A stretch of 35,511 nt of DNA from JAAYGT01 sp050252075 (GCA_050252075.1 JBFWLP010000026.1:1-35511); one strand, 5' to 3'; positions 23,291 through 31,648 are shown, counted from the stretch's first letter. Notes: generated from the letters alone by a model not told the origin. Translations and numbers: made by a program.

Positions 23291-24217
23291 TCAATGAACG
23301 GCGTTGGAGTCGCCGGTGCTAGTACCGAAATTGTCCTTGAACAGTCGGGCGCAATCGATAGGATCGAACTGGTAAGGTTTACCGCAGAAATTGCAGACGA
23401 TGTCGACCACGCCGCGCTCTTCCAGAATGCTGTCGATTTCAGCCTGGCCCAGGCTGTGCAGCATGCCGGCCACCCGTTCGCGTGTGCACGGACAAAACCA
23501 CTGAACCGTGACAGAGTCGAAGGCTATAAGATCTTCTTGCCAGAACAGGCGATGAATGATGGCGTCGGAGTCGAGCTCCAGGAGCTCGCTGTGTTTCAGG
23601 GTGGATGACAGGTGAACGACGCGTTCCCAGGTTTCCTCGGGGGGGGTGTCTGTAGTGTCGGCCATGTTGCCCCCGTGATCGGGCAGGCGCTGCAGCAGCA
23701 GGCCTGCCGTACGTTCGCCGTCGGCCGCCAGCCAGAGGCGGGTGTGCAGTTGCTCTGACCCCAACATGTAGTGCTCAAGAACCTGGGCGACGGTATCCCC
23801 CTCGAGCGGAACGACGCCCTGGTAGGGTTGAAAGCCGGCCGTGCGTTTTTCCGGATCGAGCACCACGATGAAGCGGCCGTTGCCATTGGCATTGAGCAGC
23901 GACTGCAACGTGCCGTCGTGAGGGATGTCGTGATCATCGCGCAGCGAGACGGTGGCGCGTATGGCCAGTGTGCTGGAGCATTCGACCACAATGAGGGCGA
24001 TCGGCCCGTCACCCTGCAATTGCAACACCAGCGAGCCGTCGAATTTCAGGTTCGAGGCTAACAGGACGGCGGCGGACACCAGTTCCCCCAGCAGGGTTTG
24101 CACGCATGCCGGGTAATGTTGATGGGCCAGCCCGGTTTTCCAGGCATTGGTAAGCCGTACGACTTGGATACGGGTGCTGTGGTCGGGCAGCAAGTATTTT
24201 TTGAAGAGATCGCTCAT
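23291..24217 (-). CDS. hslO: Redox-regulated chaperone Hsp33
   Basis: Cytosolic holdase activated by oxidative stress plus unfolding. The 308 residues match the family. The N-terminal substrate-binding domain includes GDGPIALIVVECSS and HDIPHDGTLQSLLNANG-type sequence; the C-terminal redox switch has the four zinc cysteines C242 and C244 (FCPCTRERV) and C275 and C278 (CNFCGKPY). The start MSDLFKKYLLPDHSTR is canonical, so an in-frame ATG eleven codons upstream is rejected. The gene begins ten bases after the stop of the degenerate AMP-binding gene, so the two are probably co-transcribed. Confidence 0.95.
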   Translation of the reverse strand: MSDLFKKYLLPDHSTRIQVVRLTNAWKTGLAHQHYPACVQTLLGELVSAAVLLASNLKFDGSLVLQLQGDGPIALIVVECSSTLAIRATVSLRDDHDIPHDGTLQSLLNANGNGRFIVVLDPEKRTAGFQPYQGVVPLEGDTVAQVLEHYMLGSEQLHTRLWLAADGERTAGLLLQRLPDHGGNMADTTDTPPEETWERVVHLSSTLKHSELLELDSDAIIHRLFWQEDLIAFDSVTVQWFCPCTRERVAGMLHSLGQAEIDSILEERGVVDIVCNFCGKPYQFDPIDCARLFKDNFGTSTGDSNAVH

Positions 24218-24227
24218 ACGGGCGATT

Positions 24228-25568
24228 TTAGCCGATATCGCTGCGATCACCCTCGTGGCGGCCCAGCCAGCATTGCCGGTTTTTATCCATCCAGACGGTC
24301 AATGGCGTAACGTGCCAGCCCTGGGCGTCGGTGGTGTCGAGAAGAGACCCGTCGCCTTTCCAGTAACCCAGAAACAGCGCCGGATCGGGGTGCAGTGCTG
24401 CATCGTGTCGGTTGACCGCCAGTCGGCCGGTTTTTCCGGCAGCGCAGGGTGTGCCATCGGGTTGCAGCACATCAACCCGGTGGCCGGGAAAGGGGCGACC
24501 GATACTGGCGTTGTCAGATGGCCATTTTTCGTGGCTCATTCCCACAATGCACCCGGTTTCCGCCGAGTTGAAAACAACGTTGGGCAGTACACCCAGTGCC
24601 GCATGGGTGGCTTGCAGGGGCGCTTGCGGATGCTGCGCCGATACCAGCAACGCCACCGCGCGCAACGCCGTGTTCACGGGCGTTTCCTGGCAGACCTGCA
24701 ACAGACGGTCGAGAATGGAGGGGGTGAGCAAGGCATTTGTTACCCGGTACCGCATCAGCAGATCGAGCGCCGAGTGCGGTGACAGGGGTTCCAGCGTGCT
24801 GACGATGGCCTTGCCGAAATACAGTGTTGGCAGCAGACCGCATAGCAAGCCACTGGAAAGCCGCCAGTCGAGGGGCGTCCAGAAGACATCGCCAGGACGC
24901 GGGAACCAGTTCTGCGACGCCACGAAGCCGGGCAGGTTGCCAATGAGCGCCTGGTGTGCCAGCACGACGCCGGCATAGTTTTCGCCCTTGCGGACATACA
25001 GCAGCAAGGCCGGATCCGTGGCGCGGGTTTGCACCGGTGTAAATGCCGCCGTTTGACGGGCCAGCAGCGTGCGCCAGCTGATGGTGGCTTCGTGCTCGAG
25101 GTCAAGGCCGATCAGCTGGCGCAACTGCGGGCAGTGGCTTTGCAACTGCAGTACGCTGGCGATGGAGGCGGCATCAAGAATGGCAACACGTACCTGGGCA
25201 TTGTTCAGGCACTGCGCCAGCTGTTCGGTGCTCATGGCGGGAATGAGTGGTACCGCCACGGCGCCCAGGCTCAGGATGGCGAACAGCGCGATCGCGGTTT
25301 CCGGGTGCTGGCCCATGATGATGGCTACCCGGTCGCCGGGTGCCACGCCCATTTTCTGCAGCCCGTTCGCCAGGCGGTGCGTAGTTTCGGCCAGTTGAGC
25401 GTAGGTCCAGACCTGCTGGGCGCCGTGACTGGTTTCGTGCACGATGGCCGCCCGTCGCCCTTCTGCCGGGTTCAGCGCCCAGCGATACAAACACGCCTGG
25501 GCAATATTGAATTGTGGGGGGACAAGCCACCGGTACGACGCGTACAGCTCGGGATACTGATCGTTCAT
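24228..25568 (-). CDS. Degenerate AMP-binding (acyl-CoA synthetase-like) protein, probable pseudoenzyme
   Basis: A 446-residue member of the acyl-adenylate superfamily by overall fold: WTYAQLAETTHRLANGLQKMGVAPGDRVAI (seen as WTYAQLAETTHRLANGL) and AILSLGAVAVPLIPAMS are typical A1-A2 regions. The catalytic motifs have decayed. The ATP loop YTSGTTGxPKG is replaced by YVRKGENYAGV (191-201); the YGxTE motif reads NSAETG (334-339); the TGD motif after the GW reads GWHVTPL (417-423). The C-terminal domain with the catalytic lysine is absent: the protein ends about 25 residues past that point, and hslO starts ten bases later. No frameshift is apparent. Adenylation activity is unlikely; a binding or regulatory role is possible. 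Confidence 0.82.
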   Translation of the reverse strand: MNDQYPELYASYRWLVPPQFNIAQACLYRWALNPAEGRRAAIVHETSHGAQQVWTYAQLAETTHRLANGLQKMGVAPGDRVAIIMGQHPETAIALFAILSLGAVAVPLIPAMSTEQLAQCLNNAQVRVAILDAASIASVLQLQSHCPQLRQLIGLDLEHEATISWRTLLARQTAAFTPVQTRATDPALLLYVRKGENYAGVVLAHQALIGNLPGFVASQNWFPRPGDVFWTPLDWRLSSGLLCGLLPTLYFGKAIVSTLEPLSPHSALDLLMRYRVTNALLTPSILDRLLQVCQETPVNTALRAVALLVSAQHPQAPLQATHAALGVLPNVVFNSAETGCIVGMSHEKWPSDNASIGRPFPGHRVDVLQPDGTPCAAGKTGRLAVNRHDAALHPDPALFLGYWKGDGSLLDTTDAQGWHVTPLTVWMDKNRQCWLGRHEGDRSDIG

Positions 25569-25686
25569 ATTATGGGTTCACCAAGGGCGGGTCGTGACTT
25601 TGCGCCTTTCACCCTAAAGCATGAACGACATACCGTTACCGCGCAATCCCCTGAAGGAATAAAGCCCGGAGACTGCGGGTTTACAC

Positions 25687-26220
25687 TTACTTGCGTTTCG
25701 GATTGGGCGCATTGACCAACCGCGTGCCCAGCAAGCGGTCGTGAAGAAACTGCTGCTGCGGGTCGAACCAGGTCCAGATGAACGACGTGAAGGGCGTAAA
25801 AACAATGAACAGATCGGTGGAGCCGTAGCCGGTCACCCGCGACGCGGCCAGAACCAAAAGCGCTCCGAGCAAAGGCAACGGCCAGATCAGCACATAACGC
25901 AGCACCAGACGGCCAAACGATGGAACATTGCCGTTTTGGTCAACCAGCTTGATATTCCAGGTTTTCATGGGCAGCGTTTGCCCGCGACGGTGCCAGCACA
26001 CCAGGAAATACACCCCGATGGCCACAAACAAAATGGCCTGACGCATGTGGCGAAGGTCGAGCGCATTGCGGCTTTGCGTAAGAGTGTCGAATAAATAACC
26101 GGCCAGAAACACCACGCCGAAAAGTAAAACCCCTTCGTACATCATGCAGGCAAAGCGGCGCCAGCGGCCGGGTGTGGAAAAATCAGTAGCAGTGGATGCA
26201 GTCATAGGGTGTGAGGACAT
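25687..26220 (-). CDS. RDD-family membrane protein
   Basis: A 177-residue inner-membrane protein of the RDD family. Three hydrophobic segments (about 29-48, 61-79, 108-130) and the family patterns RWRRFACMMYEGVLLFG, WHRRGQTLPMKTWNIKLVD and QFLHDRLLGTRLV are present. RDD proteins are of uncertain function; some are proposed to be ion transporters. The ATG at 26220 has GAGGGC upstream on its strand; an upstream in-frame start at 26295 would add 25 unrelated residues. The 118 bases downstream, before the AMP-binding gene, hold no further gene. Confidence 0.85.
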   Translation of the reverse strand: MSSHPMTASTATDFSTPGRWRRFACMMYEGVLLFGVVFLAGYLFDTLTQSRNALDLRHMRQAILFVAIGVYFLVCWHRRGQTLPMKTWNIKLVDQNGNVPSFGRLVLRYVLIWPLPLLGALLVLAASRVTGYGSTDLFIVFTPFTSFIWTWFDPQQQFLHDRLLGTRLVNAPNPKRK

Positions 26221-26296
26221 GGCGCCCTCGCCGTGGTAACAGGCGAAAGCCCGTATTATGGCCCAAGAAGCGATGGCCCGAGAAACGCCGCCCAAT

Positions 26297-26319
26297 AAAA
26301 AGCCGCCCTGACAGGCGGC
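26297..26319 (-). terminator. Terminator of the 63-residue protein gene
   Basis: Read on the minus strand: GCCGCC-TGTCAG-GGCGGC followed by five T. It lies 23 bases downstream of the small gene's stop and separates it from the RDD gene. Confidence 0.8.
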
Positions 26320-26341
26320 CGGCGCTGGAAACGGAAACGGA

Positions 26342-26533
26342 TCAGTTGGCCGATTTCAGCGTGGTGCCAACATTCACCCGACGCGAGGTGCCGTTGGCTT
26401 TGGGGGCCAGGCGCGCGAACAGTTGTTTCAGCGCTTGCATCGGCTTGAAACGAAACTGCTCTTCGATGGCTTCCAGCATTAGTTGACGTTCCAGTTCATC
26501 GGTCAAACGGAAATTTTCGTCGATCTTCATCAT
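26342..26533 (-). CDS. Small unrecognised protein (63 aa)
   Basis: I do not recognise this protein. It is soluble, highly charged and largely helical by composition: an acidic N-terminal half (KIDENFRLTDELERQLMLEA) and a basic C-terminal half (KPMQALKQLFARLAPKANG). There are two consecutive ATG codons; the first, at 26533, has GAGAG six bases upstream. It has its own promoter-like region with a TAGGG-N4-CCCTA operator (26576-26589) and its own terminator, so it is a monocistronic gene and likely real. The operator is shared with the indolepyruvate oxidoreductase gene, suggesting joint control. A role as a small regulator or adaptor is possible but unsupported. Confidence 0.7.
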   Translation of the reverse strand: MMKIDENFRLTDELERQLMLEAIEEQFRFKPMQALKQLFARLAPKANGTSRRVNVGTTLKSAN

Positions 26534-26556
26534 GATAGCTCTCTTTGCAGTGTTCC

Positions 26557-26600
26557 TAGGGGATTACCCTTATTTTAGGGTTTACCCTAGGAAAACGCAA
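26557..26600 (-). promoter_or_regulatory. Promoter and TAGGG/CCCTA operators of the 63-residue protein gene
   Basis: On the minus strand a -10 TAAAAT (26572-26577) lies 17 bases from a weak -35 TTGCGT (26595-26600). The spacer holds the dyad TAGGG-TTTA-CCCTA (26576-26589); a second looser copy, AGGG-GATTA-CCCT (26558-26570), follows downstream of the -10. Outer arms TTCCTAGGG and CCCTAGGAA also form a larger inverted repeat. The same dyad is found upstream of the indolepyruvate oxidoreductase. Confidence 0.6.
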
Positions 26601-26614
26601 ATTGCTGCGGCACA

Positions 26615-26658
26615 GCAGCGTCATGGTGTGGTCTTTTTGCGACGCAACATGACGCAGC
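26615..26658. repeat. Imperfect inverted repeat downstream of the indolepyruvate oxidoreductase gene
   Basis: GCAGCGTCATG (26615-26625) and CATGACGCAGC (26648-26658) are complementary except for one pair, with 22 bases between them. It could form a stem after the oxidoreductase stop codon at 26673, but lacks a T-run at the base; five T lie in the loop. Confidence 0.4.
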
Positions 26659-26672
26659 CGGAGAGCGGGTGA

Positions 26673-29600
26673 TCAGGCGTTGGACGCCTTCAGCGGTACA
26701 GAGGCGGTGGTAATGGGCGAGCCACCGCGAAACTGGGCCAGCAAGGTGTCGCGTCGTTGCATGACCGCCTGTACGTTGCGCTCTTTGACATGGCCGAAGC
26801 CGCGTATGTCATCGGGCAGACCGGCCAGCTCGATGGCGATCGCCAGGGTTTCGTCGGTGAGCAGCGCCTCGAACTCATCGAGCAGGGCAAAGTACTGGGC
26901 CACCAGCGCCCGTTCCTGCCGTCGTTCGTGGGTACGGCCGAACAGATCCAGCGGACCGCCGCGCAAGCCCTTGAGCCTGGCGAGCATGCGAAATACGGAC
27001 ATCATCCAGGGCCCGTAACTGCGCTTGACCAGCTCCCCTTTGTCGTTGCGCCGGGCAATGAGGGGTGGGGCCAGATGAAAGTGCAGCTGGTAATCCTTGC
27101 CGGGCTCACCCTGGAACTGGTCGCGCAGCTTGTCCAGAAACGCGGGGTCGGAGTAAAGCCGGCCGATTTCGTATTCGTCTTTGTATGCCATGAGCTTGGG
27201 CAGGTTCCTGGCCACCGTGCGTGTAAGCTGAAGGCGCTGGCCTGCCGCGCCCAGGCTCTGTTCTTTGGCCTGCATGCGGTTCACCGCCTGCCGGTACCGT
27301 TGCGCATAGGCGTCGTTCTGGTAGTCGGTGAGCCAGCGCATGTTGCGCGCCACCAGCGATTCGATCGATTCGGGCATGGCAACCACACGCGCCGGCTCGC
27401 GGTTTTGCAGGGTGTCGGGTGCCACGGCGGATACACCCAGGTGGGCAATGGCGCGACCCCATTCGAAGGCCTGCTGGTTCTTTTCAACGGTGACGCCGTT
27501 GAGCTCAATGGCCCGGCACAAACTTTCATAGTGCAGGGGAATCCAGCCTTTTTGCCAGGCGAACCCCAGCATCAGGGGGTTGGCATAAATGGCATCGCCC
27601 AGAAAGTGCAGTGCCAGGGCGTTGGCATCGAGAAACTCGCAGTTTTCGCCAATGGTCGAGTGCAGTTGCCGGGCGGCGGCGTCTTCGGGGAAATGCCATT
27701 TGGGGTTCTTGATGAACTCGGCCGTGGGCAGTTTCGCACTGTTGACCGCCGCCTGGGTAACCCCGAAATTCACTTTGGACAGAACATCGGAGGCCGTGGT
27801 TACGATGGGGTCGCAGCCCAGAATAAGCTCGGCCTCGCCGGTGGCGATGCGGGTGGAATGGATGTCCTCGGGCTTCTCGGCGATTTGGACATGGCTAAGA
27901 ACGGCCCCACCTTTCTGTGCCAGCCCTGCCATATCGAGTACGGTGACCCCTTTGTTTTCAAGGTGGGCCGCCATGCCGAGCAGGCCGCCAATGGTAACCA
28001 CACCGGTGCCGCCAATACCGGTGATAAGTATGCCGCAGGTGTCGGTAATGCCGGGCAGCCCGGGTTGCGGCAGATCGGGCAGGCGTGCCTGTGCGCCCGC
28101 CCCGGCAGCCGGGGCAGAAGGTTTGCGAACCTGGGCTCCTTCGGCGGTGACAAAGCTGGGGCAAAAGCCGTTGACACAGGAAAAATCTTTATTGCACGAC
28201 GATTGGTTGATCTTGCGCTTCGTGCCTAGGGGGGTGCTCAGAGGCTCTACCGACAGGCAGTTCGATTTTTCGGAACAGTCGCCGCAACCTTCGCAGACGG
28301 TGTCGTTGATAAACACGCGACGGGCGGGATCGGGGTAGGTGCCGCGCTTGCGGCGGCGGCGTTTTTCGGTGGCGCAGGTCTGGTCGTAGACCAGAATGGT
28401 GGTGCCTTCAATGTCGCGCAGCTCGCGCTGTACGCGATCGAGCTCGTCGCGATGGTAAACGGGCGGGTTGCCGGCAAGCGACACACCCTTGAACTTCTCG
28501 GGCTCGTCGGTGACGACCACAATTTTGCGCACCCCTTCGGCGTGCACTTGCGCAATCAGGTCGGTAACCCGCAGTGTGCCGTCGACGGGTTGGCCGCCGG
28601 TCATGGCGACGGCGTCGTTGTACAGGATCTTGTAGGTGATGTTCACGCCCGAGGCCACGGCCGCTCGTATGGCCAGGATGCCTGAATGGAAATAGGTGCC
28701 GTCGCCCAGATTTGCAAAAATGTGTTTGTCGCGGGTGAAATGCGCCTGACCGATCCAGGCTACGCCCTCGCCACCCATATGGCTGAATGTCTCGGTGCTC
28801 CGGTCCATCCAGATGGCCATGTAATGGCAGCCGATGCCGGCCAGTGCCCGTGAACCCTCGGGAACCCGGGTAGAGGTATTGTGCGGGCAGCCCGAGCAAA
28901 ACCACGGCTTGCGCTCGGCGGTGACGGTAAGCGTCTTGAGCTCGCGCTCCTTGGCGTCGATGACGGCGATGCGGGCTTCTATCCGTGCCCGCACGTTGTC
29001 GGGCAGGTCGACTTTTTCCAGCCGGGTGGCAATGGCCTTGGCAATCACCGACGGAGAAAGCTCGCCGCGGGCCGGCAACAGCCATTGCCCGCGCGGGACG
29101 GACCATTCGCCGCCTGCGTTGTTCTTTTCGTCGAATTTACCGTACACGCGCGGACGAACGTCGTCTCGCCAGTTGTACAGTTCTTCCTTCAGTGCGTATT
29201 CAAGAATCTGGCGCTTTTCTTCGATGACCAGAATTTCATCGAGGCCGGTTGCAAATTCGCGCGCGTCTAGGGCGTTCAATGGCCACACGCAGCCCACTTT
29301 CATGAGGCGTATGCCGATCTGTGCACAGGTGGCGTCGTCAAGGCCCAGGTCGGCCAGCGCTTGTCGTGTATCAAGGTACGCCTTGCCGGCGGTAAGCAGG
29401 CCGAAACGCGGACGCGGCGAATCGATCAGCACCCGGTTCAGTTTGTTGGCACGTACGTAGGCTAGCGCGGCGTACCATTTGTAGTCCATGAGCCGCGCTT
29501 CCTGAACCAGCGGCGGGTCGGGCCAGCGGATATTCAGGCCATCGGGCGGAAGCTCGAAGTCGGGGGGCACGACTATGGATACGCGGTCGGGATTGATGTC

Positions 29601-30266
29601 GACCGAGGCCGAGGACTCGACCACTTCGGTGACACATTTCATGGCCACCCACAAGCCGGAGTAGCGGCTCATGGCCCAGCCGTGCAGGCCGTAATCGAGG
29701 TATTCCTGGACGTTCGAGGGATACAGCACCGGGATTCCGGCCGACTGGAAATCGTGTTCCGACTGGTGTGCCACCGTGGATGATTTGGCGCCGTGGTCGT
29801 CGCCGGCCAGCACCAGCACGCCGCCGTGGCGCGCTGTGCCCGCCGCGTTGGCGTGCTTGAAGACATCCATGCAGCGATCCACGCCGGGGCCTTTGCCGTA
29901 CCACATGCCGAACACGCCATCGTGGGTGGCTGAGGGGTACATGGTGACCTGCTGTGTACCCCATAGCGATGTGGCGGCAAGGTCTTCGTTCAGGCCCGGC
30001 TGGAAGACGATCTCGTTTTCTTTCAGGTGGACTTTGGCTTTCCATAAAGCCTGGTCCAGGGCCCCCAGCGGGGAGCCGCGATAGCCGGAAATAAAACCGG
30101 CGGTATTCAGGCCGGCGAGTTTGTCGCGGGCTTTTTGCAGCATGGGAAGGCGCACCAGAGCTTGTGTGCCGCTCATGTAGGCGCGGCCGCGTTCCAGTGT
30201 GTACTTGTCGTCAAGGGATACCTTGGCGATCGCCGAAAGCACCGCCTGATCAAGGGGGGCGTTCAT
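26673..30266 (-). CDS. Indolepyruvate ferredoxin oxidoreductase (fused, long form)
   Basis: Thiamine-diphosphate and Fe-S enzyme that decarboxylates aryl-pyruvates (from Trp, Phe, Tyr) to aryl-acetyl-CoA, reducing an electron carrier. The 1197 residues fuse what are separate subunits in archaea. Order: N-terminal pyrimidine-binding region (about 20-400), thiamine-PP domain with CSGCPHNTST and GDGTYFHSG (about 455-620), a cysteine-rich part CEGCGDCSEKSNC and CNKDFSCVNGFCPSF (about 656-705), a gamma-type domain with GITGIGGTGVVTIGG-like sequence and LDMAGLAQKGGAVLSHVQ (about 745-930), and a C-terminal DUF6537-like region. AGGAGA precedes the ATG. The promoter region contains TAGGG-N4-CCCTA dyads. 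The exact 2-oxoacid is uncertain. Confidence 0.92.
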   Translation of the reverse strand: MNAPLDQAVLSAIAKVSLDDKYTLERGRAYMSGTQALVRLPMLQKARDKLAGLNTAGFISGYRGSPLGALDQALWKAKVHLKENEIVFQPGLNEDLAATSLWGTQQVTMYPSATHDGVFGMWYGKGPGVDRCMDVFKHANAAGTARHGGVLVLAGDDHGAKSSTVAHQSEHDFQSAGIPVLYPSNVQEYLDYGLHGWAMSRYSGLWVAMKCVTEVVESSASVDINPDRVSIVVPPDFELPPDGLNIRWPDPPLVQEARLMDYKWYAALAYVRANKLNRVLIDSPRPRFGLLTAGKAYLDTRQALADLGLDDATCAQIGIRLMKVGCVWPLNALDAREFATGLDEILVIEEKRQILEYALKEELYNWRDDVRPRVYGKFDEKNNAGGEWSVPRGQWLLPARGELSPSVIAKAIATRLEKVDLPDNVRARIEARIAVIDAKERELKTLTVTAERKPWFCSGCPHNTSTRVPEGSRALAGIGCHYMAIWMDRSTETFSHMGGEGVAWIGQAHFTRDKHIFANLGDGTYFHSGILAIRAAVASGVNITYKILYNDAVAMTGGQPVDGTLRVTDLIAQVHAEGVRKIVVVTDEPEKFKGVSLAGNPPVYHRDELDRVQRELRDIEGTTILVYDQTCATEKRRRRKRGTYPDPARRVFINDTVCEGCGDCSEKSNCLSVEPLSTPLGTKRKINQSSCNKDFSCVNGFCPSFVTAEGAQVRKPSAPAAGAGAQARLPDLPQPGLPGITDTCGILITGIGGTGVVTIGGLLGMAAHLENKGVTVLDMAGLAQKGGAVLSHVQIAEKPEDIHSTRIATGEAELILGCDPIVTTASDVLSKVNFGVTQAAVNSAKLPTAEFIKNPKWHFPEDAAARQLHSTIGENCEFLDANALALHFLGDAIYANPLMLGFAWQKGWIPLHYESLCRAIELNGVTVEKNQQAFEWGRAIAHLGVSAVAPDTLQNREPARVVAMPESIESLVARNMRWLTDYQNDAYAQRYRQAVNRMQAKEQSLGAAGQRLQLTRTVARNLPKLMAYKDEYEIGRLYSDPAFLDKLRDQFQGEPGKDYQLHFHLAPPLIARRNDKGELVKRSYGPWMMSVFRMLARLKGLRGGPLDLFGRTHERRQERALVAQYFALLDEFEALLTDETLAIAIELAGLPDDIRGFGHVKERNVQAVMQRRDTLLAQFRGGSPITTASVPLKASNA

Positions 30267-30295
30267 AGTGGCAGTCTCCTGTGGCTTGTGGTCTT

Positions 30296-30367
30296 GGGTA
30301 ACCCTAAGTTTAGGAGTTCTGGGCCGGAAGGTAAAACGTTATCCTAGGGCACTAGGGCTATCCCTAG
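30296..30367 (-). promoter_or_regulatory. Putative promoter and operator cluster of the indolepyruvate oxidoreductase
   Basis: Three related sites: the perfect 16-bp dyad CTAGGG-CTAT-CCCTAG (30352-30367), a CCTAGGG half-copy (30343-30349), and GGGTAACCC (30296-30304) followed by CCTAA-GT-TTAGG (30303-30314). On the minus strand TTTACC and TAAACT, 17 bases apart, are a possible promoter just upstream of GGGTTACCC. The distal dyad overlaps the last codons of pldA and uses rare CTA and ATA codons there. Confidence 0.55.
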
Positions 30368-31567
30368 ACGAACCTGGGGATCGCTTTTGCGGTCGTAGCC
30401 CAGCAATGTTTGACCATACCCCTGAAAATACTGCACATGCAGGTAGCCGTTCATATCCAGAAAGGTACGCCGCAAGGGCCAGGCGGCCTCAAGTTGCGTG
30501 GTGCTGCGGCCATTGCTGCCGTGCCGGTACAGCCCGCTAAGCACCAGGCCGTTATCTTGCGCCCAGCGCAGTTTCCAGTCGACATAGCCCGCATAATCGG
30601 TGTAGTCGCGGTTATTTCCCATTCCGAAATAGCTTTTGATGCGGGGAGCAAAGGTCAGTGTGCTTCCGCCCGACATACGGTAGTTGAATTCGGGTTGCAC
30701 ATAGGCGAAATTGATGGATCGGGAATCGTCGCCGCTTTTGCCGTTGGATTCGTGCTCCACGCCGGTGGCCAGCCCTAGGAAGGCCTGCCCGTCGGCCGTT
30801 CCCCACAATGAGTCACGGCGCCAGAAAATGCTCGGCTTGAATGAGGTGTCGACGAAGGGCAGGGAATCGGATTCCAGATCCCATAACGAGGTTTGCGTGT
30901 AACCCAGATACAGCGAATCCATCACTCCCGGATTGGCAGGGTCTGTGGGGGTGAACAGCCGATACTTGAAGCTGACCTGAAAGCGCGCATTGCGTCCGCC
31001 CTTGTTGCCTATATCGAAGTAAATGGGCTCATAGGGCGAGATCGCGCTTTGAAAGGTGGCGAGTGTGGATGCCGGGTTTTCCCGGCGGCTGGGTTCTGTG
31101 GTCGGGACCGGGGGCGTCTTTGGCGATGCCGGGCGAACGTTGCCGGAGCCTGCAGCGGGCGATGTGCCGGGGGGATTGCCGATCTGGATTGCCCATCGTG
31201 ATGCCGAGTCGCCGATGGCCAGCGTGTATTGGCCAGCCGCCTGCGCCGGCACCGTGGTTTCCCAGTGCAGGGTGGCAAAGTTGTTCACCGGCAAATCAAC
31301 GCGGTCGGGCACGTTGACCAGGGTGGCTGTTGTTCTGAATTCCTGGCCATCCGGCGCAGTCCACACCAGGGGAAGTTCAGTGGGAGGCTTCCAGTGCATC
31401 GCACTGGGGCTGTCATTCACCAGCACGCCTTTCACTTGCAAGGCTTGCAGGGGGGACGCGTGCGCGCTTTCCAGCACATAATGCAATGCGGCGTGGGCCG
31501 GGGCCGTGAACAGCATGGCAAGTACAAAAAACAGACGAAGCGTGGAGCGAAAGGCAGGATGGGGCAT
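30344..31567 (-). CDS. pldA: Outer-membrane phospholipase A with N-terminal extension
   Basis: Outer-membrane beta-barrel phospholipase A1 (OMPLA), which removes mislocated phospholipids from the outer leaflet. With the start at 31567 it has 407 residues: signal peptide ending APAHA (cleavage near residue 26), an extra beta-rich domain (27-130, DLPVNNFATLHWETTVPAQ), a Pro/Thr-rich linker (131-165), then the barrel. Catalytic residues have the exact OMPLA spacing: His272 and Ser274 in GVEHESNG and Asn286 in SRSINFAYV. Classical PldA is about 290 residues, so the N-terminal domain is an addition. An upstream in-frame start at 31630 would displace the signal peptide and is rejected. The gene end overlaps the neighbour's operators. 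Confidence 0.9.
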   Translation of the reverse strand: MPHPAFRSTLRLFFVLAMLFTAPAHAALHYVLESAHASPLQALQVKGVLVNDSPSAMHWKPPTELPLVWTAPDGQEFRTTATLVNVPDRVDLPVNNFATLHWETTVPAQAAGQYTLAIGDSASRWAIQIGNPPGTSPAAGSGNVRPASPKTPPVPTTEPSRRENPASTLATFQSAISPYEPIYFDIGNKGGRNARFQVSFKYRLFTPTDPANPGVMDSLYLGYTQTSLWDLESDSLPFVDTSFKPSIFWRRDSLWGTADGQAFLGLATGVEHESNGKSGDDSRSINFAYVQPEFNYRMSGGSTLTFAPRIKSYFGMGNNRDYTDYAGYVDWKLRWAQDNGLVLSGLYRHGSNGRSTTQLEAAWPLRRTFLDMNGYLHVQYFQGYGQTLLGYDRKSDPQVRLGIALVP

Positions 31568-31648
31568 GGCGCACGAAGAACAAAGACAGTAACTGGCCGA
31601 AAGCGGATGGTTCTGGCGCAACTTTAGCATTGGCGCTGTCCGGGCAAC

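Noticed and set aside
24228..25568. Degenerate AMP-binding gene as a frameshifted pseudogene with its C-terminal domain in another frame
   Set aside because: The next gene, hslO, starts ten bases after the stop, so there is no DNA left to hold the missing domain.
25621..25662. Tiny open frame of 13 codons on the plus strand between the AMP-binding and RDD genes
   Set aside because: Too short, no ribosome site and no sign of a leader-peptide attenuator.
26757..28229. Long plus-strand open frame (about 490 codons) inside the indolepyruvate oxidoreductase gene
   Set aside because: Antisense shadow of a conserved enzyme; its product has no recognisable domain and the frame is explained by GC-rich third positions.
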